From Capra hircus (Eukaryota > Chordata > Mammalia > Artiodactyla > Bovidae): DNA of 64,000 nucleotides. Under the pieces are notes generated by a model. That model did not search any database. It saw only the letters and a list, made by a program, of their open reading frames with translations, and was not told where the DNA came from. Below, one piece after another: positions 21,767 to 34,464 of the stretch (position 1 is the stretch's first letter; every line of letters begins with the position of its first letter). The stretch is taken from contig NC_030816.1 in the NCBI RefSeq assembly GCF_001704415.2, forward strand, positions 77,889,713 through 77,953,712. Direction: 5' to 3'. The position numbers were made by a program, and so were the translations under genes.

Positions 21767-23646
21767 TTACCAGCAATTGATACTTTATGATAAAATATTC
21801 TAGGATTCACCTTTTGACAAAATTATGACATATTTATATGCTTCAGTTAGTCAGATTTAAACTAAAGAGAGAGTGGGGGGTTAGGGTGATCCGAACGTCA
21901 AATAGAGTGGCACTAGTAAAACTATCTTGTTAGAGAGATATAAAGATTTAAAAACCAGCAGCTCTGGATGTCCAGCTTAAAACCCTGTCATTCATGTGTA
22001 AGATGGCACTGTATTAGGAATATTTGGTAGGACTATTGGTTTTCATATTAAAATCTGAAATAAGGTATCATTTTCTACTGAGCTTGAAAGGCACAACATG
22101 AAATGATAGGCAAAGCACTGTGCTGAGAGGCGGAAGAGAGGAGTCCCATCTCTCCCAGTTTACCAATAAGTGACCCTAGGGAGGCTCATCACTATATCTG
22201 AGCTGAAATCATCTACAAAATACCCTATCTGGATGAAGGTGTTGAGCAGGATCAAATTATTTCTTAAGGTCCATTCCAGACTTAATCTCCAGAATTATCA
22301 TATTAAATATATATTATATATGGCATTATATGTTTTCCTGATAAAAGGAAACACACCAATATCAAAACAAAATTGCATATATTTTCAAATTTATCATTCA
22401 AAATATACATGTATAAATATCTTTTCTGTAGATTTTTTGGTACTTCTTACTGCAACTATTGGATTATGCATATCCTTCTCTTACAAAAGTGAGAATCCCT
22501 TGAAGACAAGGTAAACATCTTGCTAATCTTTATTTCTTCATGTGCCAGTTATTCAGATATGGCCTCTCAGCTTCAAACTCACCCTCCATGCTCTGCAAGT
22601 AATACAGGAGGTGGGACTCTGCGTGTCACACTTCTTTGCCCTTTGGCTCCCTGTTAGAGAGGAGGTGCGGACCGGGAGAGACAGGGAAGCTTGAGGGGGA
22701 GAGTGGACAAATTTTCCCCTAGTTCTTTCTTGCTCCTTTTTTGTTGGCTGAACTTAGAATCACCCTAGCAAATTTCTTCAACTGAATGATGGCAATTCAT
22801 TTTTACTAGTAACAGTTGATTTCAGACTGGAATTTTTCTAACCCTTTCAAAACCAGATCCTTAGTGCCTTGTTAGAGATGCTGTACACAGAGCAGGATTC
22901 CCTCCTCAGAGGTCAAAGGCTCAACTTGTGTGCCACCTCCAACCTTCTTTATTTCAAAAATTTCAATCCTTTTCTCTATGTCCTTTCAGCCCTAGGAGTC
23001 TTAATTTTTACTTCCATAATATCTAAGCCTCCCATTTTTGCTTTTTAGTTATTTAATATCCACTTTACAATTCTTTATATGAAACTATCTATACTTAAAT
23101 AGCTGTGTGAGTTCTATCTATTGACTGGACACTAATTGGTGCATGTCAGTACTAAACTCTGCACCTGGAATAAGAGGCAATGATGAATATTAGCTTCTAC
23201 TGCACCTTCAATAGATTTATTCAATTGTGACAGGTGTGTGCTTTCTTTGCACACAATAAACTCTACATTTTGTCACATAAAGCATTCAACTCCAAGGCAC
23301 ATTTTCAATCTGTGATGCTTCACAAAATTCCTTTGAAAAGTATTTAATGTTGACATTGTATTTTTAATTTATCACAAGCTGTTAAAATACTGTGCCCAAT
23401 CATCTCTGGGTAAGGGAAAAATACACTGCCATTTCATTGTCATATACCTCAGACTATTTATAGGTTGGAATTAATTAACCATCTGTTCTTGTCATCAACA
23501 TAATATTTTAAGTGTAGCTGCACTTCTGTCAACATTTAAAACTGAGCAGGTTAAAAGCTGACTTACGTGTGCTCTTCCTGTTTCTGTGCAGGAAAAAAAA
23601 TAAGAGGGAAGTGAATAATAACTGGAAACAAGCTGTGGAAGTGCAT
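21767..23646. other. Unassigned DNA
   Basis: About 1.9 kb without a gene or firm repeat. At about 22110-22220 a weak MIR likeness is present. A GC-richer patch at 22590-22700 (AGGAGGTGCGGACCGGGAGA) stands out from the AT-rich surroundings but shows no frame or CpG island of useful size. Confidence 0.4.
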
Positions 23647-23669
23647 ACACACACACACACACACACACA
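23647..23669 (+). repeat. (AC)n microsatellite
   Basis: About 11 uninterrupted AC units, not at a SINE tail. Confidence 0.95.
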
Positions 23670-24069
23670 TTTACAGGGACATTCTAGAGCAGAATATGTG
23701 GGGAAATAATATTTAAGGCAGCAGAAATAAAAATACAACAACAAAAAATGATAAAATCAGCTGACCCTGGCTAACCTAGCACCTAAAAACATCAGGGATG
23801 GCATTATCTTATGGGGCATGAACTACTAAGAATCATTTCAGAGTTCACTTCATTCAACTTGTGGGAAAAAAAAATCAGTGTCATTTAGACAGAACAATCT
23901 TAGAGAAAGCTCAGTGGTAAACTTGGTGTAAGATTTTTTGGTTTTGCTTTTCTTTCCTTTTTTTTTCATCAGTGACAGAGTTTCTGCTGCCTTTGGTCAC
24001 ACTCTTTTTGTCTCTCTTTTAATCTTTTTTCCAACTTAGATGACCTAGTTACTTTAGTTATAGAATAAT
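23670..24069. other. Unassigned DNA
   Basis: No gene or known repeat; a T-rich tract at 23936-23970 only. Confidence 0.5.
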
Positions 24070-24266
24070 GGGCTTCTCTGGTAGCTCAACTGATAAAGAA
24101 TTCACCTGCAGTGCAGGAGACCCCGATTCAATTCCTGGGTTGGGCAGATCCCGAGGAGAAGGGACTGGCTACCCACTCCAGTATTCTGGCCTGGGAAATT
24201 CCGTGAACTATATAGTCCAGGGGTCACAAAGAGTCAGACACAACTAAGTGACTTTCACTTTGACTT
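24070..24266 (+). mobile_element. Bov-tA SINE
   Basis: Sense full-length Bov-tA of the subtype ending in GTGACTTTCACTTTGACTTT. No clear TSD. Confidence 0.85.
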
Positions 24267-24894
24267 TCAATCTCCGCAATGGGACTTTTTCCTTCACGGA
24301 AGTTATCTTCCTTCTAGCCAAAATTCTACCTCATTAGTGTCAAAAAAGACTTTTTCCTAATCTACCTTTGCTGAATTTCAGCTCATCTTTTACTTCAAGT
24401 GTACCTGCACTGTTTCATTACTACAGACATTTGAGGGTTTTTTCCAAACATTGAATGTTGTCTATTCAGGAGCCTTGGAATATATTTTAGTCTTATCACA
24501 AAACAAATTATAATATATCCTGATAATTTCACCATATTTTATGCAGTTCTGTGTATTTTCCCATACATAATACTTCATTTTATGTTCATGACTTTGTGAA
24601 GCAGATAAATTATAGAATTTTAGATTAAAAAGAGAATATAGAGAAAACCTAGCACAAAGTTTCCATGACTGAAATAGTTAGGTTGTGTTTTTGACTGTAA
24701 GCAACAAGTAACAGAAGATCTAATTTTAAATGAATCAAATATCTCCTCTCTTTCTCCTTCTCTTTCCATAACATAACAAGAACTGTGAATATAACCTGCT
24801 GTTAGAGTTGGTTAATTCATTTACCAATGATATTATCAAAGGACCAGGCATTTTCTCTCTGTTGCTCATCATCCTTGTGTAATATACCTGTATT
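24267..24894. other. Unassigned DNA
   Basis: No gene or recognised repeat. Confidence 0.5.
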
Positions 24895-25310
24895 ATTAGT
24901 CAGGGTTCTCCAAAGAAATGGAACCAATAGGATGTGCACATATAGAGATGTGTGAGAAGGACGTTTGCTCATATGAAGCTAATAAGCCCCAAATCTGCAG
25001 AGATGATATTCCAGTTCAAGCCCAAAGGCCAGAAGCTAACGTAAATCCAGTAAAAGCCAATGTCTCAGATCAAAGACCATCATGTAGGAGAATTCCCTCC
25101 TACTTGGAATCAGTGTTTTGTCATATTCAGGCCTTCAGTTGATTGAATGAGGGCAACCTGCTTTATGGAGGGCAATCTCTCTACTCAGTCTACTGATTTA
25201 AATGCCTCCAAAAAGACCCTTGTAGAAACACCCAGAATAATTTTTGACCAGTTATGCAGGCAGCCACGGCCCAGTCAAGTTGACAAAAAATTAACTATTA
25301 TAACACCCAT
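24895..25310 (+). mobile_element. Old dispersed mammalian repeat, family unsure
   Basis: It opens with GTCAGGGTTCTCCAAAGAAA and closes with GGCCCAGTCAAGTTGACA, then AAATTAACTATTATAACA. I recognise this as a widely dispersed mammalian repeat, but cannot decide between an old L1 3' region and an LTR. The 74-codon frame at 24918-25142 lies in it and is not a gene. Confidence 0.45.
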
Positions 25311-25853
25311 GACATAGGAAAAAGGAGGTAACCTAAAACATGAATGAAATTCATGAATTAGGCATGAATGTCTCACCTATTTACATCAAAGCCAAAGCAG
25401 AAGAGTGTATATCCTTTCCCCATGGCCCATTTCAACAGCAATAAATCTTCTAAATAAGTTATGTTCATCTTTTATATGATGTATTGTTATCATGTGTCCT
25501 TTACTGAACCAATTATCACCAAGGGGACTGGAATTCATATGATCATCTTAGAAAAATCAGGCTGAAGCAGTTGGTTGCCCAGGATAAAATGAATAATGGG
25601 GTTCCATTTTCAAGAAACTTGTCAAGAAAAATGACTGCTGTGTAGGCATTAAATGACACCTGGCTCTTTGACAAAAGCAAGATCTTCATTTTTCTATCAT
25701 GTTTATTATGTATGTATGGACTCTCTGTTATAATTGTTATTTGCGGTAACTTTAAAGTCATTAAAGTTTTTCAATAGTGACTTTAACATGAATTATTTAA
25801 GCTCTATCATCTGTGGTAATTTCCTACAAGTAGTGTTTCCAGGTAAATATGCT
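25311..25853. other. Unassigned DNA
   Basis: No gene or known repeat. Confidence 0.5.
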
Positions 25854-26958
25854 TCAGTTCAGTTCAGTTCAGTTGCTCAGTTGTGTCCAGCTCTTTGAGA
25901 CCCCATGAATCGCAGCACGCCAGGCCTCCCTGTCCATCACCAACTCCCGGACTTCACTCAAACTCATGTCCATCGAATCTGTGATGCCATCCAGCCATCT
26001 CATCCTCTGTCATCCCCTTCTCCTCCTGCCCACAATCCCTCCCAGCATCAGGTCTTTTCCAATGAGTTAACTTTTCGCATGAAGTGGCCAAAGTATTGGA
26101 GTTTCAGCTTTAGCATCAGTCTTTCCAAAGAATACCCAGAACTGATCTTCTTTAGGATGGACTGGTTAGATTTCCTTGTAGTCCAAGGGACTCTCAAGAG
26201 TCTTCTCCAACACCACAGTTCAAAAGCATCAATTCTTCGGTGCTCAGCTTTCATCACAGTCCAACTCTCACATCCAAACATAACCACTGGAAAAACCATA
26301 GCCTTGACTAGATGGACCTTTGTTGACAAAGTAATGTCTCTGCTTTTCAATATGCTATTTAGGTTGGTCATAACTTAGCTTCCGAGGAGTAAGTGTCTTT
26401 TAATTTCATGGCTGCAGTCACCATTTGCAGTGATTTGGGAGCCCCCAAAAATAAAGTCTGACACTGTTTCCATTGTTTCCCCATCTATTTCTCATGAAGT
26501 GACGGGACCAGATGCCATGATCTTCATTTTCTGAATGTTGAGCTTTAGGCCAACTTTTTCACTCTCCTCTTTCACTGTCATCAAGAGGCTTTTTAGCTCC
26601 TCTTCACTTTCTGCCATAAGGGTGGTGTCATCTGCATATCTGAGGTTATTGATATCTCTCCCAGAAATCTTTTTTTTTTTCTCCCAGAAATCTTGATTCC
26701 AGCTTGTTCTTCTTCCAGCCCAGCGTTTCTCATGATATACTCTGCATAGAAGTTAAATAAGCAGGGTGACAATATACAGCCTTGACGTACTCCTTTTCCT
26801 ATTTGGAACCAGTCTGTTTTTCCATGCCAGTTCTAACTATTGCTTCCTGACTTGCATATAGGCTTCTCAAGAGGCAGGTAAGGTGGTCTGGAATTCCCAT
26901 CTCTTTCAGAATTTTCTACAGTTTATTGTGATCCACACAGTCAAAGGCTTTGGCTTAG
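25854..26958 (-). mobile_element. BovB LINE 3' 1.1 kb
   Basis: Antisense BovB from the tail repeats (25854-25877) to the DYAKAFDC region. The arginine CGA codon in the KAEHRRIDAF block is kept here. The reading frame is broken by several changes, and a duplication with a T-run interrupts it at 26658-26694. TSD not evident. Confidence 0.92.
26658..26694 (-). repeat. 14-bp direct repeat flanking a poly(T) run
   Basis: CTCCCAGAAATCTT occurs at 26658-26671 and 26681-26694 with nine extra T between, inside the BovB copy. Other BovB copies have the sequence once, so this is an insertion after the BovB landed. On the minus strand it reads as TSD, A9, TSD. Confidence 0.6.
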
Positions 26959-27873
26959 TAGCTATATAAACCATACTTGAACATTTCTAAGAGTTAATGT
27001 CTTCATTTTATTTTGTTAAACAATTCTAATTATTAAGCAAGTCATCTTTATGTTCCCCCATAAATCAAAGCAATATGTTACATGTCTTCCATATATGTGT
27101 CCCCTATAACTTACAATTGATAGTCTTTCACTGCCTTCTGGGAAAGCATAGGAAGTTCCTCATGTTCTCTGTATATGACTATGTCCCTTCACAACTGAGG
27201 CCAAAAGAGAACAAGTAGATTGCTAAAGATCACAAAACTCTTTAGTGGAAGCACTGAAACAACTCCTTTGTCCTACTTGGTATGTCATTCTGCTTTTTTA
27301 TGTACTTGATAGAGGCACTCATTTTCCTTCAATGCTTTAACTGGTGTCTGTTGAATTACCCTACAATTTCAAGTTTTCAAAAGAGAGCATGTGATATTAA
27401 ATAAGAAATTAGGGCTAAATTTTCTTCTGTGGGACCCATACTGTATGTTTGATCAGAAATTTCTTTTGAAGATGCTGAAAGTATAATTCGCATCTCTCCT
27501 CTCGCTGTACTACAAACTATAATTTAGTTTCTCCACTGGTTGCTTTTGCTCTGAGCTTAGATTAAGTGAAAGCAACCAAGTGGAAAGGGCATAGCTGGAT
27601 CCTACTCAAATGAAAGGGAAGCTGAGAAACAGGAGAGCACCAGCCACCAGGAAGGGTCCCCAGAAATGACTCTTGAATCTAGTGAAACAGATTCAAGGGG
27701 TCCTGTGCAAAGCTGTCCATGTTCACTGCATTCCAGCAAGAGAGCACGCTATTTGTTCTAATGTTTCTCCACTGTCTAAAACTATAGCTATTCATTATCA
27801 GACACCAATAAATTATTGTAATGCACTAATTTTGCTAACTGGCAAGAGTTCATGTTTTGAATTTGATACGATT
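26959..27873. other. Unassigned DNA
   Basis: No gene. A faint MIR likeness around 27180-27260 is too weak to call. Confidence 0.45.
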
Positions 27874-28340
27874 AGGTCCATCTAGTCAAGGCTATGGTTT
27901 TTCCAGTGGTCAGGTATGGATGTGAAAGTTGGACTGTGAAGAAAGCTGAGCACTGAAGAATTGATGCTTTTGAACTGTGGTGTTGGATAAGACTCTTGAG
28001 AGTCACTTGGACTGCAAGGAGATCCAACCAGTCCATTCTGAAGGAGATCAGCCCTGGGATTTCTTTGGAAGGAATGATGCTAAAGCTGAAACTCCAATAC
28101 TTTGGCCACCTGATGCGAAGAGTTGACTCATTGGAAAAGACCCTGATTCTGGAAGGGATTGGGGGCAGGAGGAGAAGGGGATGACAGAGAATGAGATGGC
28201 TGGATGGCATCAATGACTCAATGGACATGAGTTTGGGTGAACATCGGGAGTTGGTGATAGACAGGGAGGCCTGGCATGCTGCGATTCATGGGGTCGAAAG
28301 AGTCGGACACGACTGAGCAACTGAACTGAACTGAACTGAA
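27874..28340 (+). mobile_element. BovB LINE 3' end
   Basis: Sense 467-bp 5'-truncated BovB starting at the VHLVKAMVFPVV segment and ending in ACTGA repeats. It has the TGA at the arginine codon after KAEH. No clear TSD. Confidence 0.92.
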
Positions 28341-28647
28341 GGTGTATTCTGAATTCTTAAACAATTTTCTCTGACAACAGCCTAGAGAAAAATATGCTTT
28401 TAAAGCCTCAAAGTACAGGAAGATGGATTCTCAAGAAACGGAGTCAGCATTCAAAAACACTGTTTCATTTTTATCACAGTCATTCAGGGAACCCTTCCAC
28501 ATGATCACATTTTTTAGACCTAAGGAACAGGACACAAGCAGCAAAATCATTTCATCCCCCCCCCATTCATTTTGATTAATAATCCCTCATTGCTTATACT
28601 ACCCAGTTTCTAGTGGTGCAGTATAGAAAGGCATGCACTGCAAGATC
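28341..28647. other. Unassigned DNA with poly(C)
   Basis: No gene. A C-run lies at about 28555-28563. Confidence 0.5.
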
Positions 28648-28660
28648 TCATTATAAAGCA

Positions 28661-28862
28661 AGTGAAGTGAAGTCGCTCAGTCGTCTCTGACTCTTTGCGA
28701 CCCCGTGGACTGTAGCCCACCAGGCACTTCCATCCATCCAGGGAATTTTCTAGGCGAGAGTACTGGAGTGGGTTGCCATTTCCTTCTCCAGGGGATCTTC
28801 CCAACCCAGGGATCGAACCCGGTTCCCCTGCATTGCTGGCAGACGCTTTACCAGGGAATCCC
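28661..28862 (-). mobile_element. Bov-tA SINE with TSD
   Basis: Antisense Bov-tA flanked by TCATTATAAAGCA (28648-28660) and TCATTATCAAGCA (28863-28875), one mismatch in 13. Its tRNA-like head is shortened near the right end. Confidence 0.9.
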
Positions 28863-29869
28863 TCATTATCAAGCATGTACACTGCAAATGGCTAAGGACT
28901 TGCTTTTGAAATAATGAAAATGCACTGGAATTACATAGTGGTGATGACTGCACAACTTCGTGACATACAATCAGTGAATGGTAAAATTATCATCATCGTC
29001 ATACAACTTACAGGCTGTGTCTGATCATTCAGGAACAACTTTTCCCTTTACCATCCCTTAACCCCCATTTGTTAATCCATGTATTTCTCTGTGTCAGACT
29101 AAAAATTACTGACATCTACTTATGCATCCATTCAACAAATCCTTTAACTTGCGTGTTTCTATATACTACACATTTTCTGTTCTCTTGTTCAGTTTCTCTT
29201 TCTTTGAAGAACGGCCACTCTCCTAATTTATATAGTTCAGGTGAACTATTATATATAATGTAACACCAAACCCTAACAGTGGGTGTAAATTTAGAACCTG
29301 ACCCTGGCCACTCACTTTCTCCATGGGATTTACTCTAAAAATCTTTGGAAGGGGAAAGCCTCTCTCTTCCTCTGTTTTTTAAGTCATAAAGATGATGTAA
29401 ATTCAAGGCTATTGGCAGTTATCTTATAATTTCTAAGGAGAGTCTGACCTTGGGTAAATTTAAGCAAAGACAAACAAATCCAGGAGATATAGACAGATAA
29501 AGATAGAGCTGGAGAAAGAGATGAAAGAGTGAGAATGTACAAAATAGTCTGAAAGCCTGGGTCTTCTTGGTAAGAAGATAGATTCTCTTTCTCCCCTTGG
29601 ATTTCTGAAGGATATATGCTAATATACCTTTCCCCATCCTTCACACACATTTCCTTATCCCAGGTCGGTTTTACTTTACTTCTCGTACTTGGAAATAAAA
29701 ATATCCACATTAAAAAAAACATGTTTTTTGTTTTGTTTTGTTGTTAAAAACAAAAAACGTTCTTGTTTTAAAAGAACGTAAAGACTAAATGATAGAAATA
29801 GGCTTATAAACAGATACATACGAATAAAGTACTAAAAAGCACTAAAAATCTGTATTAGGTATTTGAGGG
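28863..29869. other. Unassigned DNA with small hairpins
   Basis: No gene. At about 29720-29780 two A/T-rich hairpins lie side by side; the second has stem CGTTCTT/AAGAACG with a seven-base loop. Confidence 0.45.
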
Positions 29870-30365
29870 AAAGAGTAGAGAAGTTATGTTCAATTATAAC
29901 TTAAACAGTGAGGGAACACTTGAAACAAGATATTACACTAAGGCTGATTCTTAGAGTATAAATAGAAATTTATCAGGAGAACTACCTCAGAAAAATGTAA
30001 CAGAGTCCATAAAAAAGGACAAGCTTGAGAAAATCCAATGACCATAGAATAACATTAGGCATAGTAAATCAAAATAAGATAAAATAGCTAATTACAGTTT
30101 GGCAAAGAAACCATGCTTGAGTGTGGCTGGAGACAATGGTAAGGTCTGTGGAAGCCAGATCATATAGGTCCTCATTTACTACATTAAGATATAGGAAACC
30201 AATACAGAATTTTAGACAGAGGAGTGACTCTATAACATGTTCCAATATATTGGATGTTGTGAAACTTAAGTCAAGGAGAACAGTTTTCAAAAAGTTTCAA
30301 TCATAGAGAAGAAAGGAAGGCCACAGATTAGGAAGTGATGGAAGAAATGGGGGAGAAAGACAAAT
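29870..30365 (-). mobile_element. L2 LINE fragment
   Basis: In antisense this follows the L2 region before the 3' end: a GCCAGATCATATAGGTCC block, an ATAGGAAACCAATACAGAAT block and an AGACAGAGGAGTGACTCTAT block occur in the order and spacing of the L2 consensus. No ORF is kept. Confidence 0.55.
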
Positions 30366-32599
30366 TTCACAGCAAGTCTACTCTTTTCCTGCCTGTCTAT
30401 TGGTCTCTGACTCTGGACTTCCAATTTTCAGCAGTATCAGTAAATTGGGCCCCTATATTGACCTCTTGGGACTCCATACTACTTCATCCCTCCCTATTCT
30501 GACCCAATATCTGACACGTCCACCCATATCCTAGTGTGAGTGGAAAGACCAAGTTCAGAGAAAATCATGTATATCAAAAAAGGGTGGCAGGTCCTCTGCA
30601 AAATATTTAATAATATTTACAAGGTCACCAACCACCACTCTGAGATACAGATCACTCTCTATGGCTTATGCTCCGCATCTTTGCCTCTGATGGTATCATA
30701 TTGCTGCCATGAGATGGTTCATTTGCAAAGCCCTACTCTATGACTGATCGCCTCTGGAGTAGAGGATTCTGAGTGCTTTTTAAATGGCCCTTCAGAAGTA
30801 GGGCTGCTACTTCATGGAAACATGATCTTGTAGCAAAGTGCATCGAGAACAGGGTGGTGAAGGTACTGAAAAGGAATTTGCTTCTGCTGAGCCCTGACCT
30901 CTGTTTGTTTCAAGATACACCCATTGGATGATGGTACTTGAGACTATTGCTACAGGTAAGCATGTAGAGTGCATTAAGGTCAATGGGTTTTACATAATCT
31001 TAATGTGAATTGCATTATTCTTACCAAGGTGCAAATACTAAAATGGCGAACTAATTATCAACAAATAATCATGGAAACATCATGTTTCTTGGAAAGATCT
31101 GGATTCAAATATTGATTCAGGCATCTAGCAGTTACATAACTTTGAATGAGTTACAGGCAGAGGTAGGGCTGTTGGCAGCTTCCTTTGCCACTGTATCTGT
31201 TCCTAAGATACCTTCTAATCCATGTGCTGGAAACTTCCACTGAGGATTTAGGTCATCTGTTTATAGAGGAATATAGCTTCACTCTGGAAAAACTAATATA
31301 TTCTTATGTTCCTGTGCAGGTAATTTGCTGGGAAAGGAAAAAAAAAAAAAAACAGGCAGTTAATATAAACTCACAGGAATAGAGGGTTTCTTGTTATTCC
31401 TGGTGAGCCTGGATGAGACATTAGGTATAAACAGCACACAGATGTCCCTGATAACACTGCCACCACTCTAAAGCCACCCACTGTACTTTTGTAAAAAATA
31501 AATCAAAACACATTACATAATGGTCTTGGGTTTAAAGGTTATTTTCATAGATGTTTGATGGTGAAACAATAGTATTAATAAAATGAGCTATATAACTCGC
31601 AGCTCCTTAGCATGGAAACACCAGTACATCCTGTAGGCAGAGCAATAAAGAGGCCAAAAAAGATGAAATGCTGAAATCAAAAAATTATTGGGATAATTGG
31701 CCCTGTCTGTGCTGTTTCTTACTGTATTGGTGTTATTGAACAGCACCCACAGTCAAGCAATACATTTCCCCTAAGGCAGAAACCAAATTTTAAAATGATA
31801 AGCAAATTTAAAAAATGATCTTGAAACAAGGCTGGAGTCCTTCAGTGTCTCAGAAATCTATGGTCACTGGGCTAGCATTCTTTGGTCTCCAGAAAAATTG
31901 TCTACTTTACTTTTAATGTGTCCAAATGTATATTCCCTGCAAAATGGAACAAAATTTGTCAGCAGAATTATCAGCCAACTCTCTCTGCTTTAAAGCAGCA
32001 TCTAATCCCTTAGGCTCATAATTGAAGTGGATCAAAACAGGTCCTTTATGACAGAAAATTTCATGCATATAGGTTTTCTGAATAGCCTGTTTTATATTAA
32101 AATTTTATTCCTCTAAATCTCCTTAAAATTCTCTATCTTGGTGTTAGGAAATAAATCTTTGATAATGTCAGTATGAGGTAAAACCTTCTAGGCTGACATA
32201 CTGTTGAACAGTATACAGTAGAACAGGAAGAGCTCAAAGATACTTGGGTGGTTTTGAGGCCTGATGTTGTAGAGAAGGGACACATTTGGAGGGATAATAA
32301 CAAAGAATAATTCATATTTTTAAGCATTATACTTAAAGGAGAATATTGGGTAGAACAGTGTTGCCAAAATTTGAAAAATTATCCAGCCTATTTCTAGGCT
32401 GTTTTGCCCATCTTCCTGCTCTGTGTGTCCCCACATTATGGAGCATGCATTTGGCAGGAAAAAACCAGCAGCTACATCCTCCTCCTAACAAATTCCATTG
32501 CATTCCTTGTGATAGATTTATATGGAAACACTATAAAAATTCAGCATAATATGGGCATCATCCATGTACAAATTCCCATATCAGTCAATCACACCTATG
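30366..32599. other. Unassigned DNA
   Basis: About 2.2 kb with no gene or firm repeat. An A-run lies at 31337-31352. Short frames show no domain. Confidence 0.45.
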
Positions 32600-32725
32600 T
32601 TATTTCATTTATTTTTTCAAAATAATCCATGAAGAAGGCATCATTAAGTAACATTACGAAGGAAATAGTTTGCAAAAACTAAGCCTCAGAGAGTAAATAC
32701 ATTACCCACAGAGGAACACATGAAT
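32600..32725 (+). mobile_element. MIR SINE 3' part, weak
   Basis: The blocks AATAATCCATGAAGAAGGCA and AACTAAGCCTCAGAGAGTAA fit the 3' half of MIR. Diverged. Confidence 0.4.
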
Positions 32726-33338
32726 ATATTAGTTTATCCAGATTTAGACTTTATCCCTATATAAACAAGATGACCTAAATCCCCAGGGAAAGCTTCTAGC
32801 ACCTGGGTTAGAAAGTAGCTTGGAGAGAGATATATTGTCAAAAGAAATTACCAACAACCTCAACCCCCTGGCAGTAAGAGATCCTCCTAGGAAATGAAAC
32901 ATTTTCATTTTGGATTTATTAAAGGTTTCCAAGAGGAGATTTATCTGTAATTATGAAGAAGACAATGTTGAATACTTGTGAGTTTTTCTTTCACAAGTGA
33001 GGTGATGAAGTTTTGAGGACAGGCTCAATGCATTTTCTCATTTTCTTGTAAAAATGGTGACTACTTAGTAGAGAAGAAATTGCTCTGAAGCACTGCTAGC
33101 CCAGGACACTAATGTGTGTCCATACCCAGGATTAGAAAATAGCTGGAGGAAGAAGAAACAAATTTTATATATAATGTTAAAACATCTCTGGCTGGGAAAT
33201 AGCTTCAAAATAAAAGCATCTATTTTGAATATGTCATCTAGTGTGCTGTTATTCATTTAGAAATTGCTCAATAATATTTAATATGTGGCTCATTGTCACG
33301 GAATTGAGTGAGGTCAAACTAATTTTATGAAAATAAAG
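32726..33338. other. Unassigned DNA
   Basis: No gene or known repeat. Confidence 0.5.
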
Positions 33339-33432
33339 AAACTTATATGCAGGTCAGGAAGCAACAGTTAGAACTGGACATGGAACAATAGACTGGTTCC
33401 AAATAGGAAAAGGAGTACATCAAGGTTGTACA

Positions 33433-33927
33433 TTGTCACCCTGCTTATTTAACTTATATGCAGAGTACATCATGAGAAACGCTGGATTGGAAGAAACACA
33501 AGCTGGAATCAAGATTGCTGGGAGAAATATCAATAACCTCAAATACACAGATGACAACACCCTTATGGCAGAAAGTGAAGAGGAACTAAAAAGCCTCTTG
33601 ATGAAAGTGAAAGTGGAGAGTGAAAAAGTTGGCCTAAAGCTCAACATTCAGAAAACAAAAATCATGGCATCTGATCCCATCACTTCATGGGAAATGGATG
33701 GGGAAACAGTGGAAACAGTGACAGACTTTATTTTTTTGGGCTCCCAAATCACTGCAGATGGTGATTGCACCAATGAAATTAGAAGATTCTTACTCCTTGG
33801 AAGGAAACTTATGACCAACCTAGGCAGCGTATTAAAAAGCAGAGACATTACTTTGGCAACAAAGGTCCGTCAGTCAAGGCTATGGTTTTACCAGTGGTCA
33901 TGTATGGATGTGAGAGTTGGACTGTGA
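33433..33927 (+). pseudogene. BovB RT remnant, YADD changed to YTDD
   Basis: A 164-codon frame from the SPCLFNLYAEYIM block through motif C to the SRDITLATKV block. Motif C reads YTDD (near residue 40), where other copies have YADD. It ends by frameshift into a chance tail. Confidence 0.85.
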
Positions 33928-34313
33928 AGAAAGCTGAGTGCCAAAGAATCGATGCTTTTGAACTGTGGTGTAGGAAAAGACCCTTGAGAGTCCCTTGGAC
34001 TGAAAGGAGATCCAACCAGTCCATTCTGAAGGAGATCAGTCCCGGGTGTTCATTGGAAGGACTGATGTTGAGGCTGAAACTCCAATACTTTGGCCACCTC
34101 ATTCGAAGAGTTTACTCATTGGAAAAGACTCTGATGCTGGGAGGGATTGGGGGCAGGAGGAGAAGGGGACGACCGAGGATGAGATGGCTGAACGGCATCA
34201 CCAACTCGATGGACATGAGTTTGGGTGAACTCCAGGAGTTGGTGATGGACAAGGAGGCCTGGTGTGCTGCGATTCATGGGGTCGCAAAGAGTCGGACACA
34301 ACTGAGTGACTGA
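33882..34313 (+). pseudogene. BovB C-terminal domain remnant
   Basis: A 143-codon frame from MVLPVVMYGCESWT to the native C-terminus RTQLSD. The arginine codon after KAEC is CAA (glutamine). It is one base out of phase with the upstream RT remnant. Confidence 0.85.
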
Positions 34314-34464
34314 ACTGAACTGAAAAGTATAATTTAAAACCTGGGAAGACCTTGAGGCTGCCTAAATTTGGGCTCTGGATTGATTTCAGAACTCACAGGG
34401 GAAGAAGTACCACAACATGTAGAAGAAACAGAAGGACAGCAAAAGTGGGGAGTTTTCTAGTAAA

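Larger units (their letters stand above)
33339..34324 (+). mobile_element. BovB LINE 3' 1.0 kb
   Basis: Sense BovB from just before the GQEATVRTGHGT region of the RT to the ACTGA tail. Frames 33433-33927 and 33882-34313 overlap in different phases: a one-base deletion near 33872 splits the ORF. The YADD motif is mutated to YTDD. It is one of the longest copies of this part. Confidence 0.93.

Noticed and set aside
24918..25142. 74-codon frame with several cysteines
   Set aside because: Lies in an old dispersed repeat; cysteine spacing does not fit a known domain.
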